Source of the DNA: Mycolicibacterium hodleri
Lineage (GTDB): Bacteria; Actinomycetota; Actinomycetes; Mycobacteriales; Mycobacteriaceae
Direction: 5' to 3'
Length of the DNA stretch: 64,000 bases
NCBI RefSeq assembly: GCF_025822245.1
Contig: NZ_JACKTL010000020.1
Coordinates: 165,156-229,155 of the forward strand
The translations under genes and the position numbers were made by a program. A model generated the notes under the pieces. It did not search any database, was not told where the DNA came from, and worked only from the letters and a program-made list of their open reading frames with translations. How positions within the stretch are numbered: the first letter of the stretch is position 1; every line of letters starts with the position of its first letter. This document shows positions 11,424 to 20,441 of this stretch, piece by piece.

Positions 11424-12716
11424 TTAGCGGACGGCCTCGTATCGCCGCAGTGCCTCGACGCGCTCGGCGGCATGGTCGACCATCGGCTCGGGATAGTCGT
11501 CGCCCCCGAACTCCGGCACCCAGCGCGTGACGTAGGCGCCGTCGGGATCGAACTTGTTGCCCTGGGTGGTGGGGTTGAACACGCGGAAGTACGGCGCGGC
11601 GTCGGTGCCGCAGCCCGCGGCCCACTGCCACCCGTGCTGATTGCTGGCCATGTCGCCGTCGGTGAGCTGCTCGAGGAACCAGCGCGCCCCCCACTGCCAC
11701 GGCAGGTGCAGGTCCTTGACCAGGAACGACGCGGTGATCATGCGCACGCGGTTGTGCATGAAGCCGGTCTCGGCCAGCTGACGCATGCCGGCGTCGACGA
11801 TCGGGAAACCCGTCTTGCCGGCCTTCCACGCCTCGAATCGCTTCGTGGCGTCCTCGTCCTCGTCCACCTCGATGCGGTCGAAGTTCTTGTTCCAGTTCCA
11901 CCACGTGCTCTCGGGCCAGGCGTGGACGACGCTGGCGTAGAAGTCTCGGAACGCGAGCTCCCGCAGGTAGGCCTGCGCGCCGGTGCCGCCACCCAGATCG
12001 GCGGCCATCGTGCGGGGGTGAATGGTGCCGAACTTCAGGTGAGCAGACATCCGGCTGGTCCCGTCGTGGTCCGGCCGGTTGCGGTCGTCGGCGTAGTCCT
12101 CGAGCGCCGAGGAGACGAACGTCTTCCACGCCTTGCGCGCCGCGGCCTCACCGGCCGGGTGGTCCAGTTCGGCGTCCCCGGCCGGCACGTCGACGCCGCC
12201 GCCCACGTCGGCCGGGTCGATCCACCGTGCCGACTTCGCGGTGGTGCGGGCGGGCGCCCGCCAGCCGTGTGCCTTCCACGCGGTGTAGAACGGCGTGAAC
12301 ACCTTGTACGGCGTGCCGTCGTCCTTCGTGACGCGCCCGGGGGAGACCAGGTAGGGCGACCCCGACGGCTCCAGCGGAACGTCGCCCAGCGCCTGGCGGA
12401 CGGCGTCGTCCCGGCGGACCCCGAACGGGAAGTAGTCGCCCGACACGTGAACGGACGTCGCCTTGGTCTTCTTCACCAGGGCGGGAATGCGGTCCTCGGG
12501 CTTGCCCTCGACGATCAGCAACCGGCCGTCGAGTCCGTCGCGCAGCTCCCGAAGCGAGTCGTACAGGTATTGCAGTCGCCGGGGGCCGCCGGACTTCTTC
12601 AGTCGAGGGTCGAGCACGTAGCAGGCCAGGACTTCCTCGTCGTCCTTGGCGGCGTCGAGCAGTGCGGGCAGGTCGTGAAGGCGCAGGTCGCGACGGAACC
12701 ACAGCAACGTTGGCAT
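11424..12716 (-). CDS. phrB: Deoxyribodipyrimidine photo-lyase
   Basis: A class I DNA photolyase/cryptochrome-family protein of 430 residues that repairs UV-induced cyclobutane pyrimidine dimers with blue light. The N-terminal antenna-binding domain starts LLWFRRDLRLHDLPAL. The C-terminal FAD domain has the family blocks SRMSAHLKFGTIHPR, RELAFRDFYA, GFPIVDAGMRQL and MHNRVRM, plus the segment DGDMASNQHGWQW. The start is ATG 12716. M. tuberculosis is not known to have photolyase at this locus, which fits a light-exposed environmental species. Confidence 0.94.
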   Translation of the reverse strand: MPTLLWFRRDLRLHDLPALLDAAKDDEEVLACYVLDPRLKKSGGPRRLQYLYDSLRELRDGLDGRLLIVEGKPEDRIPALVKKTKATSVHVSGDYFPFGVRRDDAVRQALGDVPLEPSGSPYLVSPGRVTKDDGTPYKVFTPFYTAWKAHGWRAPARTTAKSARWIDPADVGGGVDVPAGDAELDHPAGEAAARKAWKTFVSSALEDYADDRNRPDHDGTSRMSAHLKFGTIHPRTMAADLGGGTGAQAYLRELAFRDFYASVVHAWPESTWWNWNKNFDRIEVDEDEDATKRFEAWKAGKTGFPIVDAGMRQLAETGFMHNRVRMITASFLVKDLHLPWQWGARWFLEQLTDGDMASNQHGWQWAAGCGTDAAPYFRVFNPTTQGNKFDPDGAYVTRWVPEFGGDDYPEPMVDHAAERVEALRRYEAVR

Positions 12717-12805
12717 GGCCCTGATCTTCCCCGTAGTGCGCCGCGGGAAAACGTCAGGTGGACGCTCGTAAGGAATCCGTATGGATCCACTGCGACAATC
12801 CCACC

Positions 12806-13726
12806 ATGACGCCGACGACCGACGACTATCCCCGCGACATGGTGGGGTACGGGCCGCATCCTCCCCATCCTCGCTGGCCTGGCGGTGCCAACATCGCCGT
12901 GCAGTTCGTCCTCAACTACGAAGAGGGTGGCGAGAACAACGTCCTGCACGGTGACGAGTCGTCGGAGACGTTCCTCTCGGAAGTCATTGGAGCGCAAGCA
13001 TTTCCGAACCGTCACATGAGCATGGAGTCGCTGTACGAGTACGGCTCCAGGGCGGGCCTGTGGCGCGTGTTGCGGATGTTCGACGACCGTCGACTGCCCT
13101 TGACCATCTTCGGGGTGGCCACGGCACTCGCCCGCAACCCCCAGGCGTTGGCGGCCTTCCTGGCGCGCGGCGACGAGATCGCCTGTCACGGGCTGAAGTG
13201 GCGCAGTTACCAGCTGGTCGACGAGGAGGCCGAACGGGCCGACATGGCTGAGGCGGTCCGCATCCTGACGGAGTTGACCGGCTCGGCCCCACTGGGGTGG
13301 TACACCGGCAGGGACTCGCCGCGGACCCGCGAACTCGTCGTCGAACACGGTGGCTTCCTGTACGACTCGGACTCCTACGCCGACGACTTGCCCTACTGGA
13401 CGCGGGTGGCGGGACGAGACCACCTCGTGGTGCCCTACACGCTGGACACCAACGACATGAAGTACGTCTCCACGAGCGGGTTTCCGTCGGGAGACGAGTT
13501 CTTCACCTATCTGCGCGACGCGTTCGACGTGCTGTATGCCGAGGGCGTTGCGGGGGCTCCGAAGATGTTGTCGGTGGGTCTGCACTGCCGGCTCGTCGGA
13601 CGGCCCGCCCGCATCGCCGCCCTGGGCCGGTTTCTCGACCACGTGCAGGGCCATGACGGGGTGTGGATCGCGCGCCGGGTGGACGTCGCCCGCCACTGGG
13701 AGCAGAACTTCCCTCCGGGCGCTTGA
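12806..13726 (+). CDS. PuuE-type polysaccharide deacetylase-fold hydrolase (allantoinase-like)
   Basis: A 306-residue NodB-fold protein close to the metal-independent allantoinase PuuE, which hydrolyses allantoin to allantoate. Visible features are the N-terminal WPGGANIAVQFVLNYEEGGE block, EIACHGLKWRSYQ with the conserved His, GWYTGRDSPRTRELV, and a late SVGLHCRL. ATG 12806 (MTPTTDDYPRDMVGYG) matches the family start; the frame is open upstream to 12758. It is divergent from the photolyase and followed by an SDR. No other purine-degradation gene is nearby, so allantoin as substrate is a family-based guess. Confidence 0.8.
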   Translation: MTPTTDDYPRDMVGYGPHPPHPRWPGGANIAVQFVLNYEEGGENNVLHGDESSETFLSEVIGAQAFPNRHMSMESLYEYGSRAGLWRVLRMFDDRRLPLTIFGVATALARNPQALAAFLARGDEIACHGLKWRSYQLVDEEAERADMAEAVRILTELTGSAPLGWYTGRDSPRTRELVVEHGGFLYDSDSYADDLPYWTRVAGRDHLVVPYTLDTNDMKYVSTSGFPSGDEFFTYLRDAFDVLYAEGVAGAPKMLSVGLHCRLVGRPARIAALGRFLDHVQGHDGVWIARRVDVARHWEQNFPPGA

Positions 13727-13759
13727 CCCTCCCGCCGGGGGAGGCCTCACGGTGGAGGA

Positions 13760-14524
13760 ATGAGCATGAATCTGGACGGCCGACGAGCCGTCGTCACCGG
13801 AGGTAGCAAGGGGACGGGGGCGGCCGTCGTGGCTCGCCTGCGCTCGGCGGGTGCGGTGGTCACCGTGGTGGCGCGCCACGAGCCCGACGACGCCGACGAC
13901 TTCGTGGCCGCCGATGTCACCACGGTCGACGGGGCGGCCGTGGTCGCCGAACACGTGACCACCCTCGGCGGTGCGCAGATCCTGGTCCACGTCGCGGGCG
14001 GATCATCCGCGCCCTCAGGCGGTTTCGCGGCGCTGAGCGATCAGGATTGGCTCGACGAGCTGCAGCTCAACCTGCTGGGCGCGGTGCGCCTGGACCGTGC
14101 GCTGGTGCCGTCGATGATCGAATCGGGGGCGGGTGCCATCGTGCACGTGGGGTCCATCCAGAGCCGAATGCCCCTCTACGACGGCACACTGGGATACGCG
14201 GCGGCCAAGGCGGCCCTGCGGACCTACGGCAAGGGTCTCGCGAATGAGCTTGCGCCACATGGCGTCCGGGTCAACACCGTGTCGCCCGGTTTCATCCAGA
14301 CCTCGTCGGCCGACGCGCTCGTCGCGAGGATCGCCGAAGCGGCGGGCACGGACGAGAGTGCCGCCCTGCAGACGCTGATGGACTCACTGGGCGGCATCCC
14401 GCTCGGGCGGCCCGCGAGGCCCACCGATATCGCCGAGGTGATCGCATTCCTGGTCTCCGACGCCGCGTCGTCAGTGGTCGGTGCGGACATCGTGGTCGAC
14501 GGTGGGACCGTCGGGACGGTCTAG
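13760..14524 (+). CDS. SDR-family oxidoreductase
   Basis: A classical short-chain dehydrogenase/reductase of 254 residues. The NAD(P)-binding motif is [13 protein letters not shown] near residue 10, the catalytic set is the Ser in HVGSIQS with YAAAK, and the C terminus has the usual ADIVVDGGT. The start is ATG 13760, with ATG 13766 possible. It lies 33 bases after the PuuE-like gene and could share its transcript. The substrate is not identifiable. Confidence 0.88.
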   Translation: MSMNLDGRRAVVTGGSKGTGAAVVARLRSAGAVVTVVARHEPDDADDFVAADVTTVDGAAVVAEHVTTLGGAQILVHVAGGSSAPSGGFAALSDQDWLDELQLNLLGAVRLDRALVPSMIESGAGAIVHVGSIQSRMPLYDGTLGYAAAKAALRTYGKGLANELAPHGVRVNTVSPGFIQTSSADALVARIAEAAGTDESAALQTLMDSLGGIPLGRPARPTDIAEVIAFLVSDAASSVVGADIVVDGGTVGTV

Positions 14525-14554
14525 CAATGGTCATGTGGCACTGACGTTTTGGAG

Positions 14555-14563
14555 TTATCCACA
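14555..14563 (+). other. Perfect DnaA-box sequence upstream of the 13E12 gene
   Basis: TTATCCACA, the consensus high-affinity DnaA box, occurs once 53 bases before the start of the 13E12-type gene. I saw no cluster of further boxes here, so it is not an origin. It may be a conserved part of the leader of this repeat family. Confidence 0.45.
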
Positions 14564-14615
14564 GGCTGGTGGCGGTGTCTGGTGCCTGTCGGTGTGCGGC
14601 GGTAGAGTCGAATGT

Positions 14616-16281
14616 ATGTTCGATTCGTTGGCCATCGCTACCGGTACCTCGGGTGCCGGTGCGGTGGAGGCGTGGTCTCAGGCGGAGTCCGCCGCGTGCG
14701 CTCGCAAGGTCGCGGCCATGGCCGGGATGCTCGAGGCCGCCTACGCCGCGTCCGGGTCGGCGTCTCGGGACCTGTGGTGTGTCGACGACTTCGATGCCGT
14801 GGCCGCCCACGTCGGGGCGGTTCTGCGGATTACCCCCGGGGCCGCGTCCAACCAGTTGTTGATCGCCGTGGCCCTGCATGAACGGTTTCCTCAGGTGGCC
14901 GCGGTGTTCGCCGAGGGTCTGATCACCTATCAGCTGGTGAAGGCGGTGGTGCAGCGCGGTGCGCCGGTCGTCGACCCCGAGGCGCTGCGGGCGCTCGACG
15001 CCATGCTGGCGGCGGCGCTGAGCACCCGGGAACCCATGTCGGTGGCGACACTCGAGAAGACGATCGACGGGTTCGTCGCCCAAGTCGACCCGCAAGCGGT
15101 CATCCGCACCGAGACTAGGGCCCGGGGCCGCTCGGTGGAGGTGGGTGAGGAGGACGGCAGCGGGATGGCGACGGTGTTCGCGACGTTGTTCGCCCACGAC
15201 GCGAAGGCGTTCGACGCCCGGATCGACGCGTTGGCCCGCACCGTCTGCCCAGCTGATCCCCGCACCCTGGATCAGCGCCGCTCCGACGCGATGGGCGCAC
15301 TGTCCCACGGCGCGGACCGCCTCGCGTGCCTCTGCGAGTCCGAGGATTGCCCGGCCGGGGAGAACCCGCCCTCGACGGGGGTGGTGGTCTACGTGATCGC
15401 CAGCCAGGAAACGCTCACCCTCGACGAGCGGCCGCCGGTGCCGGCCACCCCGGCACCTGATTCGTCAACGGATGACGGCGGATGCACCGGCGATGGACAA
15501 ACTGAGACCGCCGAGGGCACCGACGCTGCCGACGACTCGGCGACCGCCAACCAGGCTGACGCGGCAGAGGAGTCGGCCCCCGCGCCGGCCCCCGTCGACG
15601 AGCGCACCGCCCTCGACGGCGAACCCCCGGCCATGTTCACCAAGCCGCTGCGCGAGCTGACCCTCACAGAAGCCCTCACCCCCCCCCGGGCGGCTGGCGG
15701 GCCTGCGGCCGGCGACGATGATGGGTGGACAGTTCCTGCCCGGCGCGATCGCCTGCCGGGCCATGGTTGGGGCGACGATCACCGCGATCGTGCACCCCGG
15801 CCAAGCCCCACCGGAACCCCGGTATCGACCGTCGAGGAAGTTGGCCGACTTCATCAGATGCCGCGACATGACGTGCCGCTTCCCGGGCTGCCGAGCACCG
15901 GCGACGAATTGTGACCTCGACCATACGATTCCGTGGCCCTGCGGGCCGACGGCGGCGTCCAACCTGAAGTGTCTATGCCGCCGACACCACTTGCTGAAGA
16001 CCTTCTGGGGCGGCGGGAACGGTTGGCGGGATCAACAACTCGATGACGGCACCATTGTGTGGACCGCACCCGACGGCCGCACCCACGTCACCACACCGAG
16101 CAGCCGACTACTGTTCCCCGAACTGTCCCAGCCCACCAGAACCGTTCAGGTGAGCGGCGTTCCAGCACGCCACGCGTCGGGCCTGACCATGCCGCGCCGC
16201 AAGACCACCCGCGCCCAAGACCGCGCCAGACGCGTCGCCGACGAGCGGGAAGTCAATCGCGTCCTGGACCACGATCCGTGA
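14616..16281 (+). pseudogene. REP13E12-type DUF222/HNH endonuclease gene, frameshifted
   Basis: Two frames together make a standard DUF222-HNH protein. The first (14616 to a stop at 15914) has a normal start MFDSLAIATG and the DUF222 helical domain. The second, open from before 15679 to 16281, carries MMGGQFLPGAI and an intact HNH domain (CRFPGCRAPATNCDLDHTIPW, then NLKCLCRRHH). They differ by one extra base, and the only obvious place is a run of nine C at 15679-15687; eight C would restore one frame. Between the domains is an Ala/Asp/Pro-rich linker. The family is repetitive in mycobacteria and linked to mobility. The break may be a true pseudogene, a slippery phase-variable tract or a sequencing error. 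Confidence 0.85.
15679..15687 (+). repeat. Nine-C homopolymer at the frameshift
   Basis: Nine consecutive C residues join the DUF222 frame to the HNH frame. Upstream codons read LTLTEALTP in one frame; downstream LAGLRPATMMGG reads in the +1 frame. One C fewer gives a continuous protein. Confidence 0.85.
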
Positions 16282-16286
16282 CCCTG

Positions 16287-16727
16287 CTACGCAGGATCGA
16301 GCCGGAACACGGCCAATGTGCCTGCCAGCAACTCGAATTCATCGGGGGTGCCGTCGGTGACGAGGCCGCTGCGCCTGGCGAACCGGACTCCCACTGGGAC
16401 TTTCCGGGCGAACGCTCTCAGCACCGGGCGAGAGTCGGCGGGGCTCACTTCGACGATCCGCACCAGGCGGCACCGCCGTCCCCGGCTCAGCGTGCCGCTT
16501 CCCGCTGCGCGGGCATTGGCCGCCCAGTCCGCACCTGGATACCCGGCGACGGTGTACAGCCCCCCGGCATGCTCGAACGGTGTCATCGGGGTGCTTCGAG
16601 GCTGGCCGGACTTGCGACCAGGGACCGTGAGCACCGCGGACGGTCCGACGGACACACCGAGCTTCTGCACGGCGACCATCACCTTGTTCACGGGCTTGAG
16701 CCACCGTGGGGGCCTCATTCCTGACAT
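16287..16727 (-). CDS. Deazaflavin-dependent nitroreductase-family protein (Ddn/DUF385-like)
   Basis: A 146-residue protein of the F420-binding Ddn family of split-barrel proteins. Typical segments are VLTVPGRKSGQPRSTPMTPFEH and YTVAGYPGADWAANARA. Relatives reduce quinones or nitroaromatics with F420H2; this one has not been assigned a substrate. The start ATG 16727 is divergent from the ECF sigma factor gene. Its stop is five bases from the end of the convergent 13E12 gene, where a short hairpin (CCTGC-N3-GCAGG, 16283-16295) lies. Confidence 0.87.
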   Translation of the reverse strand: MSGMRPPRWLKPVNKVMVAVQKLGVSVGPSAVLTVPGRKSGQPRSTPMTPFEHAGGLYTVAGYPGADWAANARAAGSGTLSRGRRCRLVRIVEVSPADSRPVLRAFARKVPVGVRFARRSGLVTDGTPDEFELLAGTLAVFRLDPA

Positions 16728-16801
16728 CGGCGTTCCCTTCCTCGTCGTCGACGACGGTCCTCAACGTCGTCTGCAACCAAGGACGGTTCACCCCGCCGAA
16801 G

Positions 16802-16824
16802 AGTTACCACGATCTGCTGTAACT
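16802..16824. promoter_or_regulatory. Inverted repeat between Ddn-like and sigma factor genes
   Basis: AGTTAC-N11-GTAACT, a perfect 6-bp dyad, lies 29 bases before the sigma-factor start in a 125-base divergent region. It is a candidate operator. No dedicated regulator gene is adjacent. Confidence 0.35.
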
Positions 16825-16852
16825 TTTCTCGTCGCCGGTTCGTCCTACACGT

Positions 16853-17725
16853 ATGAGCCCACCGTCGTCCGGCGACCGCGCGATCGCCGCCGCATGGCGC
16901 GCACACCGCCCCCACCTGGTGAACCTGGCATATCAGATGTTGCACGACGTCGGTGAGGCCGAAGACGTCGCGCAGGAGGCGTTCCTCCGGTTGTCCGGCG
17001 TAGGCCTCGACGAGATCGACGACGTCCGCGGTTGGCTGACGGTGGTGGCGGGACGCCTCTGTCTCGATCAATTGCGTTCGGCTCGTGTGCGTTTGGTGAG
17101 CAAGATGTCGCCCGCCGAGGAGGCGCGCCTGGTGCCGGTCGACCACACCGACGACCCCGCGGACCACGTCACCCTCGACGACGAGGTCAGCTCCGCGTTG
17201 CTGGAGGTGCTCCGGCGCCTCAGTCCCGCCGAGCGGGTGGCGTTCATCTTGCACGACGTGTTCGCGGTTCCATTCGACGACATCGCCGAGAGCGTCGGCA
17301 GGCCCGTGGGCACGTGCCGGCAGCTCGCCCGGCGGGCACGCATGAAGTTCAGCACCGCCGCTGCCCGGCCGGTCGACGTTGCCGCAGGCGAACACCGGCG
17401 GGTCACCGAGGCCTTCATCACCGCCTGCGCCAACGGTGACGTGTCCGCGCTGACGTCGCTGCTGGACACCTCGGTGTGGGGCGTGGGTACCGTGTTGGCC
17501 CACCCGGCGCCAGTGCCTCAGGTGAACCACGGGCCGGACGACGTCGTCGCAAACCTGTTGCGTCACCTCGGTTCTCGGGCAACATTGGTGTTCGGGCCGC
17601 CCGGGGAGGACGTCGTGCTCGCGTTCGATCGTGGTCGGCTGTTTGCGGTGATCGTGCTGACCATCCGCGACGGGCTGGTGACGAAGATCGAGGCCACCGC
17701 CGATCCGTCGGCCCGCCAGACGTGA
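16853..17725 (+). CDS. ECF sigma factor with C-terminal SnoaL-like domain (SigI-like)
   Basis: A 290-residue extracytoplasmic-function sigma factor. Region 2 is visible in LVNLAYQMLHDVGEAEDVAQEAFLRL and region 4 in LSPAERVAFILHDVFAVPFDDIAESVG. Beyond residue 185 there is a SnoaL/NTF2-like extension, as in the ECF41-type and SigI/SigJ groups, where this extension replaces a separate anti-sigma factor. Length and sequence, compared from memory, are closest to M. tuberculosis SigI. The divergent Ddn-like oxidoreductase is a plausible target because such sigma factors often regulate an adjacent oxidoreductase. A strong bidirectional hairpin follows. Confidence 0.85.
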   Translation: MSPPSSGDRAIAAAWRAHRPHLVNLAYQMLHDVGEAEDVAQEAFLRLSGVGLDEIDDVRGWLTVVAGRLCLDQLRSARVRLVSKMSPAEEARLVPVDHTDDPADHVTLDDEVSSALLEVLRRLSPAERVAFILHDVFAVPFDDIAESVGRPVGTCRQLARRARMKFSTAAARPVDVAAGEHRRVTEAFITACANGDVSALTSLLDTSVWGVGTVLAHPAPVPQVNHGPDDVVANLLRHLGSRATLVFGPPGEDVVLAFDRGRLFAVIVLTIRDGLVTKIEATADPSARQT

Positions 17726-17726
17726 C

Positions 17727-17764
17727 GACGGGGCGGCCCAGGCCGAAGCCCGGACCGCCCCGTC
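17727..17764. terminator. Strong hairpin between convergent sigma factor and fasciclin genes
   Basis: A perfect 10-bp GC stem (GACGGGGCGG at 17727-17736 pairing with 17755-17764) encloses an inner GGC-CGAA-GCC hairpin. It begins two bases after the sigma-factor stop and 17 before the fasciclin stop, so it can serve both strands. Confidence 0.8.
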
Positions 17765-17780
17765 GGCGGAACGTCGTTAC

Positions 17781-18392
17781 TTACATCGCCGGGGGAGCCG
17801 GCGGCATCAGAACGGTGTCGATCATGTAGACCGTGGCGTTGGCGGTCTGTACGCCACCGCACACCAGGCCGGCGTCGTTGACCTTGAGGTCCGAGCCCAT
17901 GCCGGTCACGGTGACCTCGCCGCCCTCGACGGTCTTGTGGGTGCCGACGACCTGCTCGGGGCTCAGCCTGCCCGGAACCACGTGGTAGGTCAGGATGCTG
18001 GTCAGCAGCGGCGCGTCGACCTTGAGCTTGTCGATGGTCGCCGGATCGATCTTCTTGAACGCGTCGTCGGTCGGAGCGAACACCGTGAACTCACCACTGT
18101 TCAGCGTGTCCACCAGGTTCACCTGCGGGTTGAGCTTGCCCGACAGCGCCGCGGTCAGCGTGGTCAGCATCGGGTTGTTCGACGCCGCGACCGCGACGGG
18201 ATCCATCGACATGCCTTGCACCGAACCGGGTCCGGTGGGAACTTCCTGCGCGTAGGCGGCACAGCTGTTGCCGACGAGTCCCTCTGCCGGCGCTGCCTGG
18301 GCGACGCCGGTGGAGGCCAGCAACCCGGCCACGGCCAGCGCCGCGATCGAGGTGCCGGTGACGGCCTTCATGGTCTTCTCAGTGAGTTTCAT
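17781..18392 (-). CDS. Secreted fasciclin-domain protein (MPT70-like)
   Basis: A 203-residue exported protein. The N-terminal signal peptide ([21 protein letters not shown], cleaved after AQA) precedes one FAS1 domain with the FAS1 boxes [15 protein letters not shown] and [12 protein letters not shown]. It lacks a lipobox cysteine, so it should be released, as MPT70/MPB70 is. I chose ATG 18392 because an AAGAAAG ribosome binding site sits nine bases upstream; TTG 18401 is too close to it. It follows the lipoprotein paralogue by 24 bases, so the pair probably shares the SigK-type promoter. FAS1 proteins mediate adhesion, but the bacterial role is unclear. Confidence 0.92.
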   Translation of the reverse strand: MKLTEKTMKAVTGTSIAALAVAGLLASTGVAQAAPAEGLVGNSCAAYAQEVPTGPGSVQGMSMDPVAVAASNNPMLTTLTAALSGKLNPQVNLVDTLNSGEFTVFAPTDDAFKKIDPATIDKLKVDAPLLTSILTYHVVPGRLSPEQVVGTHKTVEGGEVTVTGMGSDLKVNDAGLVCGGVQTANATVYMIDTVLMPPAPPAM

Positions 18393-18416
18393 GCGATTCA
18401 ACTTTCTTCGTTGGGT

Positions 18417-19106
18417 TTACTTGGCCGGGGGCATCAGGACGCTGTCGACCATGTAGACGGTCGCGTTGGCGGTCTTGACGCCACCACACACGAGTCCGGC
18501 CTGGTCGAACTTCAGGCCCTCGCCCGCACCGGTCACGGTGACCTCGCCACCCTCGACCGTCTTGTGCTTGCCGGCGACCTGCTCGGGGCTCAGCTGACCC
18601 GGGATCACGTGGTAGGTCAGGATGCTGGTCAGCAACGGCGCGTCGGTCTTCAGCTTCTCGAGGGTCGCGGCGTCGATCTTGGCGAACGCGTCGTCGGTCG
18701 GTGCGATCACGGTGAACTCGCCACCGTTGAGGGTGTCGACGAGGTTCACGCCGGGGTTGAGCTTGCCGGAGAGCGCCGAGGTCAGCGTGGTGAGCATCGG
18801 GTTGTTCGACGCCGCGGTGGCGACGGGATCCTTGGCCATGCCCGCGACGGAGCCGGCGCCCTCGGGGACCTGCTGGGCGTACGCGGCGCAGCCGGTGCCG
18901 ACCAGACCCGCGGCGGGGTCGGCCGCGGCAGTCATGGGAGCGCTCGACGACGAGCTGCTCATCACGCTGGAGGACATGCTGCTGGCGCCGCTGGAGACGG
19001 AACTGGCGGTCGAGCTGGCTTCGTCCTTCGAGCACGCGGCGGTGCCCATGACGGCCACGGCGGTCAGGCCTAGCGCAGCAATCGCCTTGCGGTGTGCTGA
19101 GTTCAT
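18417..19106 (-). CDS. Fasciclin-domain lipoprotein (MPT83-like)
   Basis: A 229-residue lipoprotein paralogous to the next gene. The signal peptide ends in a lipobox-like MGTAAC with Cys25. A Ser/Ala-rich linker (about residues 26-62) tethers a FAS1 domain almost identical in its boxes to the MPT70-like protein ([26 protein letters not shown]). In M. tuberculosis MPT83 and MPT70 flank dipZ and are controlled by SigK. Here dipZ is absent and the two genes are adjacent. An exact SigK-type promoter lies upstream on this strand. Confidence 0.93.
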   Translation of the reverse strand: MNSAHRKAIAALGLTAVAVMGTAACSKDEASSTASSVSSGASSMSSSVMSSSSSSAPMTAAADPAAGLVGTGCAAYAQQVPEGAGSVAGMAKDPVATAASNNPMLTTLTSALSGKLNPGVNLVDTLNGGEFTVIAPTDDAFAKIDAATLEKLKTDAPLLTSILTYHVIPGQLSPEQVAGKHKTVEGGEVTVTGAGEGLKFDQAGLVCGGVKTANATVYMVDSVLMPPAK

Positions 19107-19218
19107 GACGTGATCACTCCAATGTGTCAGGGACGGCTCGTGCCGCCGTCCTCATGGGGTCTTCGCGGTGACGGTGATCACGGATGGGAGGTGGACTGGC
19201 CCGTCATACCCGCGTCAC

Positions 19219-19246
19219 ATTCGGGTTGCACCTTCGTCACGGATGG
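19219..19246 (-). promoter_or_regulatory. SigK-type promoter for the fasciclin pair
   Basis: On the minus strand, CCATCC (19246-19241), a 16-base spacer and CCGAAT (19224-19219) match the SigK consensus as I recall it. It points to the fasciclin lipoprotein gene, with the -10 element about 113 bases before its ATG. It overlaps the region just upstream of the divergent dxr start (19269). Confidence 0.75.
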
Positions 19247-19268
19247 GCCGACGCGGCACAATGGAGCC

Positions 19269-20441
19269 GTGAACTCGGATCGCGTGCGCGTACTCGTACT
19301 TGGCAGCACCGGTTCCATCGGTACGCAGGCCCTCGAGGTGATTGCCGCCAACCCCGATCGGTTCGAGGTCGTCGGCCTGGCTGCCCGCGGCGGCACTCCG
19401 GATCTGCTGGCCCGCCAGCGCGCCGAGACCGGCGTGACCAACGTTGCGGTGGCCTCCGCCCAGGCCGCCGAGCAACTCGGGGACGTCACCTACGTCGGCG
19501 ACGACGCGGCCACCCGCCTCGTCGAGAACACCGAGGCCGACGTCGTACTCAACGCACTCGTCGGAGCGCTGGGTTTGCGCCCGACCTTGGCCGCCCTCGA
19601 ATCGGGTGCCCGGCTGGCGCTGGCCAACAAGGAGTCGTTGATCGCCGGCGGCCCGCTGGTGTTGAAGGCTGCCGCACCCGGGCAGATCGTGCCCGTGGAC
19701 TCCGAGCACTCCGCCCTGGCGCAGTGTCTCCGCGGCGGTACCGCCGACGAGGTCGCCCGGCTGGTGCTTACGGCGTCGGGTGGACCGTTCCGCGGCTGGC
19801 CGGCCGCCGACCTGGAAGGCGTCACGCCCGAGCAGGCCGGGGCGCATCCCACGTGGTCGATGGGTCCGATGAACACGCTCAACTCGGCGTCGCTGGTGAA
19901 CAAGGGCCTCGAGCTGATCGAGACCCACCTCCTGTTCGGCGTGCCCTACGACCGCATCGACGTCGTGGTCCATCCGCAGTCGATCGTGCACTCGATGGTC
20001 ACCTTCGTCGACGGTTCGACCATCGCCCAGGCGAGTCCCCCCGACATGAAGCTGCCGATCGCCCTGGCGCTGGGGTGGCCGGCGCGTGTCCCCGGAGCAG
20101 CGCCGGCGTGTGACTTCACCACGGCCTCCACCTGGTCGTTCGAACCGCTGGACGACGCGGTCTTTCCGGCCGTGGCGCTTGCGCGCGAGGCGGGCACCCG
20201 GGGTGGTTGCCTGACCGCGGTCTACAACGCCGCCAACGAAGAGGCGGCGGAGGCGTTCCTCGCCGGGCGCATCCGATTCCCCGCCATCGTCGGAATCGTG
20301 GCCGAGGTGCTGCGCGCTGCCGACCAGTGGTCGGCGGAACCGGCTACCGTGGACGACGTACTCGCCGCGCAGGACTGGGCCAGGGCCACGGCCGGCGTCG
20401 CGGTGACCAGGGCAGCACAGGAGGTCGTAGCAACCAGATGA
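19269..20441 (+). CDS. dxr: 1-deoxy-D-xylulose 5-phosphate reductoisomerase
   Basis: IspC/Dxr, 390 residues, converting DXP to MEP with NADPH in non-mevalonate isoprenoid synthesis; it is the target of fosmidomycin. The NADPH-binding motif [12 protein letters not shown] lies at the N terminus. NKESLIAGG, the metal-site region [12 protein letters not shown] and GGPFRGW follow. GTG 19269 is chosen because the frame upstream to 19110 has no coding character and would cross the SigK-type promoter. The stop overlaps the rip1 start (ATGA), and ispG follows, so two MEP genes flank the protease as in M. tuberculosis. Confidence 0.96.
   Translation: MNSDRVRVLVLGSTGSIGTQALEVIAANPDRFEVVGLAARGGTPDLLARQRAETGVTNVAVASAQAAEQLGDVTYVGDDAATRLVENTEADVVLNALVGALGLRPTLAALESGARLALANKESLIAGGPLVLKAAAPGQIVPVDSEHSALAQCLRGGTADEVARLVLTASGGPFRGWPAADLEGVTPEQAGAHPTWSMGPMNTLNSASLVNKGLELIETHLLFGVPYDRIDVVVHPQSIVHSMVTFVDGSTIAQASPPDMKLPIALALGWPARVPGAAPACDFTTASTWSFEPLDDAVFPAVALAREAGTRGGCLTAVYNAANEEAAEAFLAGRIRFPAIVGIVAEVLRAADQWSAEPATVDDVLAAQDWARATAGVAVTRAAQEVVATR

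Noticed and set aside
11352..12809. 485-codon open frame on the plus strand opposite the photolyase
   Set aside because: It mirrors the photolyase gene, whose motifs are unambiguous.
14555..14563. Chromosomal origin
   Set aside because: Only one DnaA box and no dnaA, dnaN or AT-rich unwinding region.
14525..16281. Insertion sequence or prophage around the 13E12 gene
   Set aside because: No transposase, integrase, terminal inverted repeats or target duplication were seen. The gene alone is a repeat-family member.
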